Assembly (NCBI GenBank): GCA_963832715.1
Contig: CAWHVB010000007.1
Location: 248,001-312,000, forward strand
Origin: DATFVA01 sp963832715
Lineage (GTDB): Bacteria; Bacteroidota; Ignavibacteria; Ignavibacteriales; Ignavibacteriaceae
Length of the DNA stretch: 64,000 bases
Direction of reading: 5' to 3'
Below, in pieces: positions 16,049 through 24,385 of this stretch. The notes under the pieces were generated by a model. The model was not told the DNA's origin and made no database searches. It saw only the letters and a list, made by a program, of their open reading frames with translations. Numbering within the stretch: the first letter of the stretch is position 1; the number at the start of each line of letters is the position of its first letter. The translations under genes were made by a program, and so were the position numbers.

Positions 16049-18937
16049 GTGGAGGAGTCAAACCATAATTCCATGAAGAGTAAATTAGAAGATATCTTAA
16101 GGATTATCCGGCAGGCTGATATTCCTGATGTTGATCGGGAAAGGTGCCTGATAAAAGCTGTTAAGGATCAGAACCGGGAGCTGAAGCTTGAGGCAGCCCT
16201 GGAAAGAGTGGGCGGCAGAGCAATGTCTATGCGCTTCACATCAGAACTTCAGGAAGTTGTTAATTTGGTGGCACAGCAGCTCCATGATATGGAAATGAAC
16301 ATAACAGGAGCCTTCATAGCCATCAATGATCAGGATGTCGATAAGGAGTTCAATTTCTGGGGCTCAACAGGTGTCGCTGAAAAGTACGTTAAAAAAGCTG
16401 CTATTCCATTTCTTGACCGACCTATTTATACCGGATTGACGGCAGCTGTTAGAAAAAGAGATGTGTTTCTGACTGAAGAATATTCCCGGGCGGAAAAAAT
16501 TGAGTTCTTTGAGCATTTGTTTAAATATGCTCCGTATAGCAATTCTTCTCCGGAATGGAGAAGGCAGGTTTTGTCCCGGAAGGGCGGTTACACCCGTGCC
16601 GCAGCTGTATCCCACTATACAACTATTTTTGTAGTGAACCATAATGGCAATAAATTCTCCGCTAAAGATAATGAGATACTGAAGCGGTTCGCGGGAGTAT
16701 TCGAGCAAAGCTATATAAGGTTCCTCGATATCAAGAAAGCTGAGGAGCACGCTAAGGAGGCGTTGAAGCTGGCATCGCTTGATAGAATACGCGGTGAGAT
16801 TGCGAGTATGAGGACGAAGGAGGATCTCAATAGGATTACCCCGATTATCTGGAGAGAGCTGATCTCGCTGGAGGTACCGTTTACTCGTTGCGGAGTCTTC
16901 ATCGTAAACTTGAAAGATGAAAATATACAAGTATATCTGACCACACCCGCCGGCAAGGCGTTAGGTGTCTTGAACCTGCCTTTCGACGCTAATGATCTGA
17001 CCCGCAAAACTTTGGATCACTGGAAGAAAAAGAAAGTTTACAGAAAACGCTGGAATAAGCAGGATTTCGTAAACTGGACAAAATCTATGATAGAAATAGG
17101 ACAGATACATGATGCGGCAGCTTATCAGGGCTCTTCCGAACCGCCGGAAGCTTTATTCCTCCATTTTGTTCCGTTCGCACAGGGTATGCTGTATGTCGGG
17201 GATAATTCTGAACTTACGGATGAGATGCTGAACCTGGTGCGCTCTGCTGCAGAAGCATTTTCAGTTGCTTATACACGCTATGAGGATTTTAAGAATATCG
17301 AGATAGCAAAAAGTGAAATAGAAACTACTTATAATGAATTAAAAACTGCCCAGGCAAAACTTAAAGAACTGGATCAGCTGAAGTCCCGCTTCTTTGCAAA
17401 TATCTCTCACGAATTCAGAACGCCGCTGACGCTTATACTCGGTGAAATAGATAGTGTTATGTCTGAAAAAATTGATGTTAGGGAGAAAGGAAAACTTCAG
17501 GTAGCATATAGGAATGCCAGGAGGCTCCTTGTTCTGATTAACCAGCTGCTTGATCTCTCAAAGCTTGAGGCAGGCAGTATGGAATTGAATGCTGCTCAGC
17601 ATAACATAGTTCCCTTTCTGAAAAGTTTATTCTACTCATTCGAGTCACTTTCTGAATCACAAAAAATTGCTTTGAAGTTTGAATCGGAAAGCGAAAACAT
17701 TCCGGTTGTCTTTGATCCGGATAAAATGGAAAAGATATTTTATAATGTTATCTCAAATGCTTTCAAATTTGTTCCCTCTAATGGTGAGATAAAAGTAAGT
17801 GTTAACATCACTGATTCTACAGCAGAAATAAGGATAAAAGATACGGGTATAGGAATACCTTCCCATCGGCTCAAGCACATCTTTGATAGGTTCTACCAGG
17901 TGGACGGTTCTGCATCAAGAAAGCATGAAGGTACGGGGATCGGGCTGGCCCTTACAAAGGAATTAATTGAACTTCATAAAGGGAGTATTTCAGTTGACAG
18001 TAAAGAAGATGAAGGCAGCGAGTTTATAATCCGGCTTCCTGCAGGAGATCGTAAGACTGAAACAGAAGAATTAATAACCGCAAAGCCTGGGTTTTCACTG
18101 CAGGTGAATGATCATAATGTGGTTGGAGAGGTAGAAACAAAATTGAAACCTGCTGTATCCCCTGCCTCTGCTGGTAAAAGTGAGATAATTTTAATCGTTG
18201 AAGATAACCCTGACGTTAGGAGTTACGTGAACAGCCTGCTTCAGAATGATTATAAAATAATTGAGGCTTCTAACGGTGAAGATGGTATATCGGGTGCAAA
18301 AGATGCAATTCCTGATCTGATAATTACTGACGTGATGATGCCGGGAATGGATGGTTTTCAGTTCAGCAGGCAGATAAGAAATGACGTGAAGACAAGTCAT
18401 ATTCCGATTGTAATGCTTACTGCAAAAGCGGGACTCGATGATAAAATAGAGGGACTGGAAACCGGTATTGATGCTTATATTACAAAACCATTCAGTGCAA
18501 AAGAGCTGAGGGTAAGGGTGAGAAATTTAATTTACCAGCGTAAACAGCTCAGGAAGCGTTTTAGTAAAGCAACGGTAATAAAGCCTTCGGAGGTTACTGC
18601 GGTTTCTATGGATCGGGAATTTTTGGAAAAGATAATGAAAGTTGTTGAAGAGAATTTTGAGGATCCGAAGTTCAGTATTGGGAATCTTGCTGATGCAGTT
18701 TATATGAGTACTTCCCAGTTGAATAGAAAACTTAACGCTCTTGTGGCTCAGCCGGCAGGACGGTTCATCCGTTCGCTTCGTCTTCAACGGGCGGCTGATC
18801 TTCTAAAACAAAACGCTGACACTGTTGCCGGGATTTGCTTTAAAGTAGGTTTTTCTGACCAGGGATATTTCGGAAGAGTTTTCAAAGGACAGTTTGGGGT
18901 TTCGCCGAATGCTTATAGAAAGAAAAGCCGGGGGTGA
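16049..18937 (+). CDS. Hybrid two-component regulator: GAF-like / kinase / receiver / AraC
   Basis: One protein of about 962 residues carries a whole signalling pathway. The N-terminal ~420 residues hold two GAF-like sensor regions and a coiled coil. The kinase follows: His ~454 in FFANISHEFRTPLTL, then KDTGIGIPSHRL and HEGTGIGLALTKELIE. The receiver (~710-830) has its phospho-acceptor near Asp761 in IITDVMMPGMDGF and Lys in YITKPF. An AraC helix-turn-helix pair (~850-958) ends AGICFKVGFSDQGYFGRVFK. It has no membrane span, so sensing is internal. The GTG start is set by the AAGGAG site. Confidence 0.9.
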   Translation: MEESNHNSMKSKLEDILRIIRQADIPDVDRERCLIKAVKDQNRELKLEAALERVGGRAMSMRFTSELQEVVNLVAQQLHDMEMNITGAFIAINDQDVDKEFNFWGSTGVAEKYVKKAAIPFLDRPIYTGLTAAVRKRDVFLTEEYSRAEKIEFFEHLFKYAPYSNSSPEWRRQVLSRKGGYTRAAAVSHYTTIFVVNHNGNKFSAKDNEILKRFAGVFEQSYIRFLDIKKAEEHAKEALKLASLDRIRGEIASMRTKEDLNRITPIIWRELISLEVPFTRCGVFIVNLKDENIQVYLTTPAGKALGVLNLPFDANDLTRKTLDHWKKKKVYRKRWNKQDFVNWTKSMIEIGQIHDAAAYQGSSEPPEALFLHFVPFAQGMLYVGDNSELTDEMLNLVRSAAEAFSVAYTRYEDFKNIEIAKSEIETTYNELKTAQAKLKELDQLKSRFFANISHEFRTPLTLILGEIDSVMSEKIDVREKGKLQVAYRNARRLLVLINQLLDLSKLEAGSMELNAAQHNIVPFLKSLFYSFESLSESQKIALKFESESENIPVVFDPDKMEKIFYNVISNAFKFVPSNGEIKVSVNITDSTAEIRIKDTGIGIPSHRLKHIFDRFYQVDGSASRKHEGTGIGLALTKELIELHKGSISVDSKEDEGSEFIIRLPAGDRKTETEELITAKPGFSLQVNDHNVVGEVETKLKPAVSPASAGKSEIILIVEDNPDVRSYVNSLLQNDYKIIEASNGEDGISGAKDAIPDLIITDVMMPGMDGFQFSRQIRNDVKTSHIPIVMLTAKAGLDDKIEGLETGIDAYITKPFSAKELRVRVRNLIYQRKQLRKRFSKATVIKPSEVTAVSMDREFLEKIMKVVEENFEDPKFSIGNLADAVYMSTSQLNRKLNALVAQPAGRFIRSLRLQRAADLLKQNADTVAGICFKVGFSDQGYFGRVFKGQFGVSPNAYRKKSRG

Positions 18938-19213
18938 CCTGGCTGCAGTTTCACTTATAATTTCCTGCCTTTATTAGATAAAAGGGATGATCCGAAATAT
19001 TACATCTCAGAAATCTGCGCAGGGAATCCGAAACCTTGCTCAAATTGTACAAGAAAATATCACTCAATATCTATAATTTAATACATTAAACGGTGCTGAC
19101 CTTAACGGAGGGGAAATATTAAATAATTAAGTCGTTCTTTAATAGAGTATGCCGACTATGCATTCTCTGTCAGATCGAATCCAGTATCAGTAAAATATTT
19201 TAACCGGGTAAAT

Positions 19214-19654
19214 ATGATAAGGATAAAGGTGAACGGAACCTGCCTCAGCGACGGAAGAGTTGTCTTTGAAACGAACGATTTTATAGAATGCCGCGGACTT
19301 ATCCTTACTCAGCCTGATGAACTCCCTGATGGATGTAAGGTTGAAGTTGCTGTTTCTTACAACGAAGACGATTTTCTCACGGGAAAGAACGGAATTGTAT
19401 GGGCAACTTATGATATAAGACAAGCGGAGATTTTACATAGAGCGTTGCTTGCACAAAATATCAACACTGAAATAATAAAAACTAACCTTGAAAAAAAAGA
19501 AATGTTCCTTATAAAGATAACAAGCACAACTGACCGGAATGACGCTATGGACTTCATCTGGAAAAGTGAGAGTGGTCTTAATCTAAAACCGGACTGGACT
19601 TACTCTCAAGGTGAAACAAATAAAAGCTTTGATCAGTGGCTGGACGGTTATTAA
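19214..19654 (+). CDS. Hypothetical protein with DUF2007-like C-terminus
   Basis: This is a 146-residue soluble protein. The middle segment RQAEILHRALLAQNINTEII resembles the DUF2007 / signal-transducer motif in which a helix follows 'A-x-x-L-x-x-L-x-x-x-G-I'. The N-terminal part is beta-rich and unrecognised. The start ATG follows GGGTAAAT without a strong ribosome site. Function is unknown. Confidence 0.55.
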   Translation: MIRIKVNGTCLSDGRVVFETNDFIECRGLILTQPDELPDGCKVEVAVSYNEDDFLTGKNGIVWATYDIRQAEILHRALLAQNINTEIIKTNLEKKEMFLIKITSTTDRNDAMDFIWKSESGLNLKPDWTYSQGETNKSFDQWLDGY

Positions 19655-19716
19655 ATTTATGATCTGAAATCCGCACCCCCCCACAGTGTACAATATCCTT
19701 TCTCCCTTTTTCTGTA

Positions 19717-19748
19717 ATAAAAAAGGCTGCTAGTTCTTTAGCAGCCTT
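19717..19748 (-). terminator. Rho-independent terminator after the tRNA-Leu remnant
   Basis: On the minus strand AAGGCTGCT (19740-19748) pairs with AGCAGCCTT (19723-19731) and runs into TTTTTTATTA. The stem is 9 bp. It is an almost identical copy of the terminator at 20129-20160. Confidence 0.85.
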
Positions 19749-19753
19749 AATTG

Positions 19754-19877
19754 TGCCCGAAGCAGGACTCGAACCTGTACGCTTGTCCTCCCACTAGACC
19801 CTGAACCTAGCGCGCCTGCCTGCCTGACTGCTCTTGATCTCACTCTCGGCAGTCAGGCAGGTCTGCCAATTCCGCCA
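19754..19877 (-). pseudogene. tRNA-Leu(CAG) remnant with palindrome in the D-loop
   Basis: The 3' half matches the intact tRNA-Leu (T arm ACAGGTTCGAGTCCTG, then CTTCGGGCA). The anticodon loop keeps TTCAGGG, but the variable-arm hairpin is degraded. The D-loop carries an insertion with a perfect 13-bp stem, CCTGCCTGACTGC (19819-19831) with GCAGTCAGGCAGG (19849-19861). The 5' acceptor strand is missing: past GGCGGAAT the sequence becomes the coding end of a GIY-YIG nuclease gene. It is not expected to fold as a working tRNA. Confidence 0.85.
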
Positions 19878-20106
19878 TCTTCCTTAATTTCACTTTTCCC
19901 GAACCAGCTTTCCAGTATTTTTCTCTTTTTCTGGCTTCAGGTCTGCTGCTGCATTCTTCTTTGTAAATTAAAATATATGGTCTGTATGACCGTGTGGTTT
20001 TTTCGTAACCCTTATTATGCCTTCTTAATCTTTCTTCAAGGTTGCTCGTTTGTCCAACATAAATGTAGTTGCTGAGGCAGCTTTTAATTGCATATACAGT
20101 GTACAA
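19840..20106 (-). CDS. GIY-YIG nuclease (UPF0213 type) ending inside tRNA-Leu sequence
   Basis: This 88-residue GIY-YIG domain has YTVYAIKS for the GIY part and NYIYVGQTSNLEERLRRHN for the YIG part with its catalytic Arg. An Arg/Lys-rich middle and EARKREKYWKAG follow. Family members cut DNA or RNA; many are undefined. The last 12 residues (MAELADLPDCRE) are read from the tRNA-Leu 5' half and the D-loop palindrome. The start is TTG at 20106 behind AAAGGGAAAAGC. Its leader lies in sequence duplicated at 19682-19693, where a second copy's first codons survive. The gene is wedged between two tRNA-Leu copies. Confidence 0.8.
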   Translation of the reverse strand: MYTVYAIKSCLSNYIYVGQTSNLEERLRRHNKGYEKTTRSYRPYILIYKEECSSRPEARKREKYWKAGSGKVKLRKMAELADLPDCRE

Positions 20107-20128
20107 TATGCTTTTCCCTTTTTCTATA

Positions 20129-20160
20129 ATAAAAAAGGCTGCTAGTTCTTTAGCAGCCTT
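20129..20160 (-). terminator. Rho-independent terminator of the intact tRNA-Leu
   Basis: AAGGCTGCT (20152-20160 on the minus strand) pairs with AGCAGCCTT (20135-20143), and a T-run follows. It begins five bases after the tRNA 3' end and would end the tRNA-Leu/array transcript before the nuclease gene. Confidence 0.85.
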
Positions 20161-20165
20161 AATTG

Positions 20166-20249
20166 TGCCCGAAGCAGGACTCGAACCTGTACGGGAGTAC
20201 TCCCACTAGACCCTGAACCTAGCGCGTCTACCAATTCCGCCATTCGGGC
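20166..20249 (-). tRNA. tRNA-Leu(CAG)
   Basis: The full cloverleaf is present on the minus strand. Acceptor GCCCGAA pairs with TTCGGGC, the D arm is GCGGAATTGGTAGAC, and the anticodon arm CTAGG-TTCAGGG-TCTAG carries anticodon CAG. The long class II variable arm is GGGAGTACTCCC and the T arm is ACAGGTTCGAGTCCTG. The discriminator is A and CCA is not encoded. It decodes CUG. It is the only intact tRNA-Leu in the window and the last member of the transcript that starts at the 21262 promoter. Confidence 0.95.
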
Positions 20250-20250
20250 A

Positions 20251-21222
20251 AATTCTATCTAACAATTAATAATTAACAATGAACAATTCGTTTTATTCAA
20301 GAACTAGCAACCTTTGTAGTTGCCCTTGAGACCCTGAACCTAGCGCGCCTGCCTGACTGCTGCTATTTCTTAACCTACGGCAGGCAGGTCTACCAATTCC
20401 GCCATTCGGGCTAATTCTATCTAACAATTAAAAATTAACAATGAACAATTCATTTTATTCAAGAACCGGCAACCTTTGTAGTTGCCCTTGAGACCCTGAA
20501 CCTAGCGCGCCTGCCTGACTGCTGCTATTTCTTAACCTACGGCAGGCAGGTCTACCAATTCCGCCATTCGGGCTAATTCTATCTAACAATTAATAATTAA
20601 CAATGAACAATTCGTTTTATTCAAGAACTAGCAACCTTTGTAGTTGCCCTTGAGACCCTGAACCTAGCGCGCCTGCCTGACTGCTGCTATTTCTTAACCT
20701 ACGGCAGGCAGGTCTACCAATTCCGCCATTCGGGCTAATTCTATCTAACAATTAATAATTAACAATGAACAATTCGTTTTATTCAAGAACTAGCAACCTT
20801 TGTAGTTGCCCTTGAGACCCTGAACCTAGCGCGCCTGCCTGACTGCTGCTATTTCTTAACCTACGGCAGGCAGGTCTACCAATTCCGCCATTCGGGCAAA
20901 TTCTATCTAACAATTAATAATTAACAATGAACAATTCGTTTTATTCAAGAACTAGCAACCTTTGTAGTTGCCGTTGAGACCCTGAACCTAGCGCGCCTGC
21001 CTGACTGCCGCTATTTCTTAACCTACGGCAGGCAGGTCTACCAATTCCGCCATTCGGGCAAATTCTATCTAACAATTAATAATTAACAATGAACAATTCG
21101 TTTTATTCAAGAACTAGCAACCTTTGTAGTTGCCCTTGAGACCCTGAACCTGGCGCGCCTGCCTGACTGCTGCTATTTCTTAACCTACGGCAGGCAGGTC
21201 TACCAATTCCGCCATTCGGGCT
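20251..21222 (-). repeat. Six tandem 162-bp units carrying tRNA-Leu 5' halves
   Basis: Units begin at 20251, 20413, 20575, 20737, 20899 and 21061, exactly 162 bp apart and nearly identical; a seventh starts at 21223 and stops near 21250. On the minus strand each has GCCCGAATGGCGGAATTGG, then a ~41-bp palindromic insertion in the D-loop (CCTGCCTG with CAGGCAGG), the anticodon stem-loop with TTCAGGG, and then unrelated sequence. That sequence contains a nested TCAAG/GCAAC-GTTGC/CTTGA hairpin instead of a T arm and acceptor 3' strand. An AT-rich spacer of AACAATT-like words closes the unit. None can form a normal tRNA. Confidence 0.95.
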
Positions 21223-21254
21223 AATTCTATCTAACAATTAAAAATTAATAGACA

Positions 21255-21262
21255 CAAATTTA
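21255..21262 (-). promoter_or_regulatory. -7 element (TAAATTTG) at the head of the tRNA-Leu array
   Basis: TAAATTTG on the minus strand fits TAnnTTTG and points into the tandem array. With the terminator at 20129-20160 it frames one ~1.1-kb transcript holding six half-tRNA units and the intact tRNA-Leu. Confidence 0.5.
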
Positions 21263-21314
21263 CTATATACTGAATATTTTTCCTAATAAAGCTCGCAAAG
21301 AACTTATTCTCCCT

Positions 21315-23597
21315 TTACCAGCCTGTATCCCCTCTTTTATCTTCCTCTTTCTTGATTCTCCCTCCGCCGGAATGTATTTCACAGTTAGGCGGGAGATTCT
21401 TCTGGTTAATTATATCAGTGTAGACTTCAGGACAACCCGATGTTGCCAGTCTTGTATCACCAAGATCCATAGTAGTTTTGCAGAATTCCATTGATACTAT
21501 TCCGGGAGCAAGCTCAAAATATTTAAGCGGAAGGTTCATTTTCTTGTAAACACCTTCCATAAATTTCCCCCAGATCGGCAGGGCAGCTTTGGCTCCCTGT
21601 CCGTACCAGTTAGTAAATTTAACTCTGTGGTCGTCAAATCCTACCCAGGCGCCGGCTGCCAGCTGTGGGGTAAACCCTACAAACCATGCATCTGCAAAAT
21701 CCTGTGTGGTACCGGTTTTTCCGGCTGCAGGATACTGGAAGTATCTTCTGAGACCAGCACCTGTTCCGTAATTAACTACATCCTGCATCATATCTGTAAC
21801 AATGGATGCTGTCTGAGGTGAAATAGCTTCTGTGTATTCAGGAGTAAATTCCGCAATTTGAATCCCATTGTGATCTTCAATTTTTAATATTGAGATCGGT
21901 TCGACATGCACACCTTTATTTGCAAGGGTCCCGTACGCTGATGTTAATTCGAGGGGCGATACTTCTGATGTACCGAGGGCAATTGAAGGATAAGGATTTA
22001 TATCCGATTCTATTCCCATTTTGTGCGCGAACTTTACTACCTGCGCAGGAGGTGCGATGTCGCTGATCGTCATTCTCCCTGCAATAACGTTCACTGAGTG
22101 AGCAAGAGCTTCTCTGAGAGTCATATACCCCCCGTATTCGTCTCCTGCGTTGTTGGGCGACCATCCCTTGTAATCAAACTTCTGGTTAAGCAGAGTATAC
22201 GCCGGAAAGTAGCCATTATCAATTGCAGTAGTGTACACAAATGGTTTGAAAGCCGATCCCGGCTGTCTCTTTATACCTGTAACGTGATTAAGTCCCCTTC
22301 CGAAATTCTGGTTTTCTCCTCCTACCATAGCCCTGATCTGCCCGTTTGAAGGATCAATCACTACAAATCCTACCTGGATCTTCGTAGCTTCTGCTTTAAC
22401 TGAATCCACAAAAGATTCACGGTTTTTCATTTTATTGTATATCGAAGCCCTCTGCTCTTTTGATGCGGCTTTTTTATACCCCGGCGAGTCTTTTATAGCG
22501 CGGTCAAGCAGACTTGCCAGCAAACTTTTATTTTTACTCCAGCTCCAGTTTTTATCGAACAGCTTCTGATATTCAGCCAGGTGCTCTTCACAGGCTTTGT
22601 TGGCTATCTTCTGCATACCCATATCAATTGTGGTATAGATGTTCAGCCCATCCCTGTAAAGGTCATACCCATATTTATTCGCCATCGACATCATTTGCTG
22701 CCGTATGTATTCCATAAAGTGAGGGGCAATCGATTTTATACCGCCGACACGCTCTGTGGTGAGTACAATAGGCTGCTGTTTCAGTTCCTGGTATTTTTCT
22801 TTACTGAGATACCCTACATCAACCATGTTTGCCATAACCAGGTTCCTTCTTGCAATGGCATTATCATAGTGATTAACGGGATCATAGTTCGCTGAAGATT
22901 TAAGTAATGCAACAAATAAAGCGGATTCGGGAATGGTTAGTTCTGAAGCATCCTTACCGAAATATTCTTGGGCTGCCGATTCAATGCCGTATGCTCCCTT
23001 ACCGAAATATGATACATTCAGATATAGTTCAAGTATTTCATTTTTCGTATAGGTTTTTTCGATCTGGATTGCGGTTATCCATTCCCTGATCTTTCTCACG
23101 CCAGTCTCAAAAATATTTTCGTTCCGGCTCTTAAGTTTGTACAGGTTCTTGGCAAGCTGCTGTGTTATCGTACTTGCCCCCTCACGAGAAAATGTAAATA
23201 CGTTCTTTACCATTGCCTTGGCAAACCGTGAAATATCTACACCCCAATGATCATAAAACCTTCTGTCTTCTGTGGCAATTAGTGCATGAATCAATGGCTT
23301 TGGGATGCTGTCAATATCTGTTTCAACCCTGTTTTCTATAAAAAACTGGCCAAGCACTTCCCCGTCCACTGAATATACTTTGCTGGCAAGTACCGGTTTC
23401 GGATTCTCCAGCTCCTCGAGCGATGGAAGTCCGCTGAAAATAAATACCGCAAAAGCGAGAACAAAGGCAATGATGATCCCGGCTGCAATAAGCTTGTTCC
23501 TTGAGGCATTGGGACTTTTTTTCTTCTTTTTGTTCCGGTACTTCGGATCATTGAAGTACTTTTTCATATCTATATCCGATAATTTCTTTTTTGCCAT
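21315..23597 (-). CDS. mrcA: Class A penicillin-binding protein 1A
   Basis: This is a bifunctional peptidoglycan synthase. The N-terminus is lysine-rich and cytoplasmic, followed by a membrane anchor (~33-55). The GT51 glycosyltransferase domain has IATEDRRFYDHWGVD and EGASTITQQLAKNLY. The transpeptidase domain has S448-A-F-K (in RQPGSAFKPF), the SVN triad in AHSVNVIAGR, and AGKTGTTQDFADAW as the KTG box. Length (760) is normal. Its ATG lies one base from the lpxH stop, so the two envelope genes are probably one operon. Confidence 0.95.
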   Translation of the reverse strand: MAKKKLSDIDMKKYFNDPKYRNKKKKKSPNASRNKLIAAGIIIAFVLAFAVFIFSGLPSLEELENPKPVLASKVYSVDGEVLGQFFIENRVETDIDSIPKPLIHALIATEDRRFYDHWGVDISRFAKAMVKNVFTFSREGASTITQQLAKNLYKLKSRNENIFETGVRKIREWITAIQIEKTYTKNEILELYLNVSYFGKGAYGIESAAQEYFGKDASELTIPESALFVALLKSSANYDPVNHYDNAIARRNLVMANMVDVGYLSKEKYQELKQQPIVLTTERVGGIKSIAPHFMEYIRQQMMSMANKYGYDLYRDGLNIYTTIDMGMQKIANKACEEHLAEYQKLFDKNWSWSKNKSLLASLLDRAIKDSPGYKKAASKEQRASIYNKMKNRESFVDSVKAEATKIQVGFVVIDPSNGQIRAMVGGENQNFGRGLNHVTGIKRQPGSAFKPFVYTTAIDNGYFPAYTLLNQKFDYKGWSPNNAGDEYGGYMTLREALAHSVNVIAGRMTISDIAPPAQVVKFAHKMGIESDINPYPSIALGTSEVSPLELTSAYGTLANKGVHVEPISILKIEDHNGIQIAEFTPEYTEAISPQTASIVTDMMQDVVNYGTGAGLRRYFQYPAAGKTGTTQDFADAWFVGFTPQLAAGAWVGFDDHRVKFTNWYGQGAKAALPIWGKFMEGVYKKMNLPLKYFELAPGIVSMEFCKTTMDLGDTRLATSGCPEVYTDIINQKNLPPNCEIHSGGGRIKKEEDKRGDTGW

Positions 23598-23598
23598 T

Positions 23599-24333
23599 TT
23601 ATTTCCACTCTACTATTTCAAAATTATTGTCGCGGAATATTCCGTAACACGGTGCATCAAGCCAGGAACCTAAATTTATATAAATTCCGTTCTTGTACTT
23701 TTCAAACTGTCTGTGGTGCAGGTGCCCGAATATGACATAATCGAATCCTTCATCTATTTTGTTCCGGGCTGCATCATATAAACCGTCGACTTCTCCATAA
23801 TCCTTTTTTGAAGTGTATTCACGGCTCGATTTGCTGGTTCCGCTGGCAATAGCAATACCTATATCCGGGTGAACCCATGAATACAATGTCTGCATTGTTT
23901 TGTTCCGCATTATTTTCTTCAGTATGTTGTAACCTGTGTCATTCTTCACCAACCCGTCGCCGTGACCAATAAAAAATCTTTTACCGTTTAATTCTCTCTC
24001 TATCGGATCTTCGTACATTACTGCACCGATTTCACTCTCAAAGAAGTCTCCATGCATAAAATCGTGATTTCCGATAAAATAATGAATTTTGACCCCAGCT
24101 TCCGTAATGTCCTGCAATGCAGTCAGTGTCCTGAAGTATCCTTTCTGATATACCCTCTTGTACTCAAACCAGTAGTCAAAAAGATCTCCGACTATAAAAA
24201 GCTCTTTTGCTTCATTTTTGGCAAATTCCAGGAATTTGACAAGGAGCCGTTCTTTCTTGCTTTCAATCTCCCTGGACCGCAACCCGAGGTGAATATCAGA
24301 TATGAAGAGGTATGAATCTTTCACAAATAACAA
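23599..24333 (-). CDS. lpxH: UDP-2,3-diacylglucosamine pyrophosphatase-like metallophosphoesterase
   Basis: This is a calcineurin-like phosphoesterase of the LpxH family, which hydrolyses UDP-2,3-diacylglucosamine to lipid X in lipid A synthesis. Metal-binding motifs are in order: ISDIHLG, VGDLFDYW, IGNHDFMHG, GHGDGLVK and FGHLHHRQF. There is no signal peptide, so it acts at the cytoplasmic face. It lies upstream of PBP1A with a one-base gap, fitting an envelope operon. Some bacteria use LpxI or LpxG instead, so the exact reaction is likely but not certain. Confidence 0.88.
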   Translation of the reverse strand: MLFVKDSYLFISDIHLGLRSREIESKKERLLVKFLEFAKNEAKELFIVGDLFDYWFEYKRVYQKGYFRTLTALQDITEAGVKIHYFIGNHDFMHGDFFESEIGAVMYEDPIERELNGKRFFIGHGDGLVKNDTGYNILKKIMRNKTMQTLYSWVHPDIGIAIASGTSKSSREYTSKKDYGEVDGLYDAARNKIDEGFDYVIFGHLHHRQFEKYKNGIYINLGSWLDAPCYGIFRDNNFEIVEWK

Positions 24334-24385
24334 AAATGGTTGTTTATAAATTTAATGATTGACATAATGAAAATAAAAACCAAAT

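Noticed and set aside
19815..19862. Group I or II intron in tRNA-Leu
   Set aside because: Known tRNA-Leu introns lie in the anticodon loop and are hundreds of bases long. This ~48-bp insertion is in the D-loop, is a simple palindrome and has no intron core.
20251..21222. CRISPR array
   Set aside because: The repeated unit is 162 bp and includes tRNA sequence throughout, with no short repeats alternating with unique spacers and no cas genes.
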